Shown here: piece after piece, positions 61,175 through 64,000 of the stretch
How the letters are laid out: every line of letters starts with the position of its first letter
Numbering within the stretch: position 1 is the stretch's first letter
From: WTFY01 sp026713925
GTDB taxonomy: Bacteria; Pseudomonadota; Gammaproteobacteria; UBA4575
DNA: 64,000 bases
Direction of reading: 5' to 3'
NCBI GenBank assembly: GCA_963662355.1
Contig: OY759361.1
Location: forward strand, 744,001-808,000
Position numbers and translations under genes: made by a program
Notes under the pieces: model-generated
What the model was told of the DNA's origin: nothing
What the model saw: the letters and a program-made list of their open reading frames with translations, nothing else
Database searches by the model: none

Positions 61175-61558
61175 ATGGCGCGCGAGATCATTGCAACCGA
61201 GCATGCACCCCAGGCCATAGGCACTTATTCTCAGGCAGTCAAGGTCGGTAATACGGTATACCTGTCCGGCCAGATCCCTCTTGAGCCAGTCTCCATGAAG
61301 CTTGTAGATCAGGATATGCGGGCACAGATTTCCCAGGTATTTGACAACCTTCAGGCCGTGGCTCAGGCTGCTGGCGGCACCCTGAACCAGGTCGTGAAAC
61401 TGAATATCTTCCTGACTGATCTCGCTCATTTCCCCGTGGTCAATGAAGTCATGTCCAAATACTTTGCAACGCCCTACCCGGCACGTGCGGCCATCGGTGT
61501 AGCTGCGTTGCCCAAAGGCGCAGGGGTAGAAATGGATGCCATCATGCACCTGGACTGA
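61175..61558 (+). CDS. ridA: RidA family enamine/imine deaminase
   Basis: Trimeric protein of 127 residues that hydrolyses reactive 2-aminoacrylate and related imines. Signatures IGTYSQAVKVGNTVYLSGQIPL, whose core is GTYSQAVKVGN, the VVKLNIFLTDL block, and PARAAIGVAALPKGAGVEMDA with the substrate-binding Arg. AAGGAGAT precedes the ATG. Downstream of spoT as in many gammaproteobacteria. Confidence 0.95.
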   Translation: MAREIIATEHAPQAIGTYSQAVKVGNTVYLSGQIPLEPVSMKLVDQDMRAQISQVFDNLQAVAQAAGGTLNQVVKLNIFLTDLAHFPVVNEVMSKYFATPYPARAAIGVAALPKGAGVEMDAIMHLD

Positions 61559-61599
61559 ACAGTTTGCACGTGTTGTCCGTCGAGTCGTATTTGCTTTGA

Positions 61600-63705
61600 A
61601 TGAACCGGTATGAGCGCTCCTTGAGCAGCGATACGTTTCCTCCTGTCACTGTTCTCAAGGGGGTTGGCTCCAAAATCAGGGGGCATCTGCAGCGTTTGCG
61701 GATCTACACCCTGCAGGACCTGCTTTTCCATCTACCGATCCGTTATCAGGACCGCACGCGCATCCGGTCTATCGGCACCTTGCAGCCTGGAGACGAGTGT
61801 GTCCTGATTGGCACGGTTGAACACAGTGAAACGGTCTACCGGAAGCGGCGCATGCTGCTGGCCAGTGTGAGCGACGGCACGGGCAGGATCCTGCTGCGGT
61901 TTTTTTATTTCAGCAAGGCCCAGCATGAAAATCTGGCGTCCGGGGCAAGTATTCGCTGCTTCGGAGAGGTCAGGCGTGGGGTCAAGGGCTTGGAAATGGT
62001 GCATCCGGAATATGAGGTTCATCCAGAGCGTGCAGCAATCAAAGTCGAGGACCACCTGACCCCGATCTATCCGACAACGGAAGGCCTGCATCAACTCATT
62101 TTGCGTCGCCTGACCACGCAGGCATTGCGCTGGCTCGAAGGTGATAGGGTACCTGAACTTGATTTGCTGCCGGTTCCACCTGAAATCGATGGCCAGCAGG
62201 TCTCGATCATCGAGGCCCTGAGATTCGTGCATCGTCCTCCGCCCGAAGCCAATACCCAGGCATTGGCTTCGGGCGTCCATGTGATGCAGCGCCGACTGGC
62301 CTTTGAGGAATTGCTTGCACAGCAGCTGAGCCTGCACAAGCTCAGACTTCAGATCCAAAAGCAGCCCGCAATCCCCATTGCACCTTCCGGCAGGCTGTAT
62401 ACCCAGTTGGTCGAAAGTCTGGAATTCGATCTCACTGCTGCCCAACTGCGTGTGATTGAAGCAGTCTTTGCAGACCTGGAAAACCCTTATCCCATGTTGC
62501 GCCTGGTGCAGGGTGATGTGGGCAGCGGAAAGACACTGATTGCTTTGGCAGCCTGTCTGCAAGTGATCGAAGCCGGCTACCAGGCTGTTGTGATGGCTCC
62601 TACGGAAATCCTGGCTGAACAGCATGTGCAGGTGTTTTCGAACTGGCTGACACCTCTGGGCGTGCAGTTGGGCTGGCTGTCTGGCAGGATGACGGCAGGC
62701 AAGAGCAGTGAAATGAAGGCGCAGATTGCCAATGGCCAGGCACAGGCTATCGTAGGAACTCATGCCTTGTTCCAGCAAGGCGTGACCTTCAAGAGTCTGG
62801 CCCTAGTGGTGGTCGACGAGCAGCACCGATTCGGGGTGCACCAGCGCCTGGCCTTGCGTGAAAAAGGTATACAGGGTGCCTTGCACCCGCATCAACTGAT
62901 CATGACTGCCACCCCGATTCCCCGTACCCTGGCCATGACGGCGTATGCGGACCTGGACTATTCAGTAATCGATGAGCTGCCACCCGGGCGCAAGCCGGTC
63001 AGCACCATTGCAGTGCCTCAGGAAAGACGACATGAGGTGGTCGCACGGGTCTCCAGTGCCTGTAGGCATGGCCAGCAGGCTTACTGGGTCTGCACACTGG
63101 TCGAGGAATCGGAAGCAATGCAGTGTCAGGCGGCAGAAGACGTGTACCGGGAACTCAACAGCTGTCTGGAAGGTGTTACGGTCGGACTCGTGCACGGGCG
63201 CATGAAGGGAAAGGAAAAAAATGCAGTGATGCAAGATTTTGCACACCGCAGGATTGATCTGCTGGTGGCAACTACTGTGATCGAGGTCGGGGTCGATGTG
63301 GCCAATGCCAGCCTGATGATCATCGAGAATGCAGAGCGGCTGGGTCTGGCACAGCTGCATCAGTTACGCGGGCGAGTTGGGAGGGGCAGCCGGGAAAGCA
63401 GTTGCGTGCTGCTTTTCAGTTCCCCGCTTACGCAGAATGCCAAGTTGCGTATCGACACCATGCGAGCCACCACCAACGGATTCAGGATTGCCCAGGTCGA
63501 TCTGGAAATCCGTGGGCCGGGTGAAGTACTAGGTACCCGACAGACGGGCATGCTGCAATTGCGGATCGCAAATATCCTGCGGGATCAGGACCTGATCCCG
63601 CAGGTACAGGAATGTGCAAAGATGCTTTTTACCGGACATCCGCACCAAGTGGATGCCCTGATTGACAGGTGGCTGGGAAAATCGATGGAGTTCGGTCAGG
63701 TGTAG
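61600..63705 (+). CDS. recG: ATP-dependent DNA helicase RecG
   Basis: Branch-migrating helicase of 701 residues that remodels stalled forks and recombination intermediates. The N-terminal wedge/OB region has YQDRTRIRSIGTLQPGDE; helicase motifs are GDVGSGKTLIAL (Walker A), VVDEQHRFGVHQR (DExH), MTATPIPRT and RGRVGRGSRES; the C-terminal TRG region is complete. Confidence 0.97.
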   Translation: MNRYERSLSSDTFPPVTVLKGVGSKIRGHLQRLRIYTLQDLLFHLPIRYQDRTRIRSIGTLQPGDECVLIGTVEHSETVYRKRRMLLASVSDGTGRILLRFFYFSKAQHENLASGASIRCFGEVRRGVKGLEMVHPEYEVHPERAAIKVEDHLTPIYPTTEGLHQLILRRLTTQALRWLEGDRVPELDLLPVPPEIDGQQVSIIEALRFVHRPPPEANTQALASGVHVMQRRLAFEELLAQQLSLHKLRLQIQKQPAIPIAPSGRLYTQLVESLEFDLTAAQLRVIEAVFADLENPYPMLRLVQGDVGSGKTLIALAACLQVIEAGYQAVVMAPTEILAEQHVQVFSNWLTPLGVQLGWLSGRMTAGKSSEMKAQIANGQAQAIVGTHALFQQGVTFKSLALVVVDEQHRFGVHQRLALREKGIQGALHPHQLIMTATPIPRTLAMTAYADLDYSVIDELPPGRKPVSTIAVPQERRHEVVARVSSACRHGQQAYWVCTLVEESEAMQCQAAEDVYRELNSCLEGVTVGLVHGRMKGKEKNAVMQDFAHRRIDLLVATTVIEVGVDVANASLMIIENAERLGLAQLHQLRGRVGRGSRESSCVLLFSSPLTQNAKLRIDTMRATTNGFRIAQVDLEIRGPGEVLGTRQTGMLQLRIANILRDQDLIPQVQECAKMLFTGHPHQVDALIDRWLGKSMEFGQV

Positions 63706-63729
63706 CCAGCACGCATTTCAGCAGGTGGC

Positions 63730-64000
63730 CTATATTCCGAAGGTGCCGATCAGGATGGTGGCCACATAGATTCCGCACAGGCCCAGCAAGGCGAGCAGGC
63801 ACAGGTTATTGATCCATCCTGATTTTCTTGAGAACAGGATGCTGGCACTGAAAATCATGCCCAGTGCGGCGACGGCGAAGGATATCCAGAATACGGTGTT
63901 GACGCAGGTGGTCTGACAGCTGCGCTCGTCAAAGGTGCCGGACAACAGTTGCACGACCAGAAATATCGCCAGCAACCAACTCGTGACTGCACTGAGAACA
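63730..64000 (-). CDS. small multi-helix membrane protein, 5' end beyond window
   Basis: The frame is open to the window edge, so the start is missing; an internal TTG at 63975 would give 81 residues. Three hydrophobic segments are separated by a loop with two cysteines (RSCQTTCVN) that could form a periplasmic disulfide. No family recognised. Convergent with recG, 24 bases apart. Confidence 0.6.
   Translation of the reverse strand, partial: VLSAVTSWLLAIFLVVQLLSGTFDERSCQTTCVNTVFWISFAVAALGMIFSASILFSRKSGWINNLCLLALLGLCGIYVATILIGTFGI

Overview
The window is an ordinary-looking stretch of gammaproteobacterial chromosome with about 58 protein genes, one tRNA and no phage, insertion sequence, integron or CRISPR array that I could see. 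The assignment rests on gene orders typical of that class: murJ-ribF-ileS-lspA, glyQ-glyS-gmhB, rhodanese-grxC-secB-gpsA, rplU-rpmA beside obgE and ispB, gmk-rpoZ-spoT-ridA-recG, and glnA-ntrB-ntrC. A DgkA, a SecB and a phosphate-selective outer-membrane porin confirm a Gram-negative envelope. Base composition looks moderately GC-rich and even throughout, though I did not count it. Genus cannot be fixed from this; a persulfide-sensor-like regulator next to a rhodanese would suit a bacterium exposed to sulfide, but that is inference.

Layout. 1-5.7 kb: trmB, a SulP transporter with a Cys-rich tail, and an exported calcineurin-type phosphoesterase. 5.7-11.5 kb: a FIST protein with a Tas-type aldo/keto reductase, then gmhB-glyS-glyQ on the minus strand. 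11.5-15.9 kb: the nitrogen control module, in which glnA has a sigma-54 promoter and two NtrC-type operators, followed by ntrB-ntrC. 15.9-20 kb: a zinc island with znuA (His-rich tandem repeat) divergent from znuCB, and a zinc-efflux CDF protein convergent with znuB. 20-27.1 kb: class 1B pyrD, gpsA-secB-grxC-rhodanese, an ArsR-family regulator with a palindromic operator candidate, then envC, ctpA and a DJ-1 family gene. 27.1-37.5 kb: lspA-ileS-ribF-murJ, rpsT, proB-obgE, rpmA-rplU, ispB and tRNA-Pro(CGG).

37.5-45.9 kb: a DUF1902-like small protein, a 38-bp palindrome, pntAB, then ppx and ppk1 converging with overlapping stop codons, and dgkA. 45.9-57 kb: a DUF3859 protein, a phosphate-selective porin divergent from phoB-phoR, then pstS-pstC-pstA-pstB-phoU. 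Three 11-bp-phased TGTAAYA-type direct repeats upstream of the porin, phoB and pstS look like PHO boxes, so porin uptake, Pst import and PhoBR control probably form one regulon, with polyphosphate synthesis and breakdown encoded a few kilobases away. 57-64 kb: a small lipoprotein, gmk, an omega subunit with a long acidic tail, spoT, ridA, recG and a membrane protein cut by the window edge.

I did not find an obviously new defence or biosynthetic system. The most promising leads are the enlarged PstC/PstA periplasmic domains, the ArsR-palindrome-rhodanese unit, the His-rich repeat of ZnuA, the extended RpoZ, and a short peptide ORF followed by a perfect palindrome near 37.9 kb.
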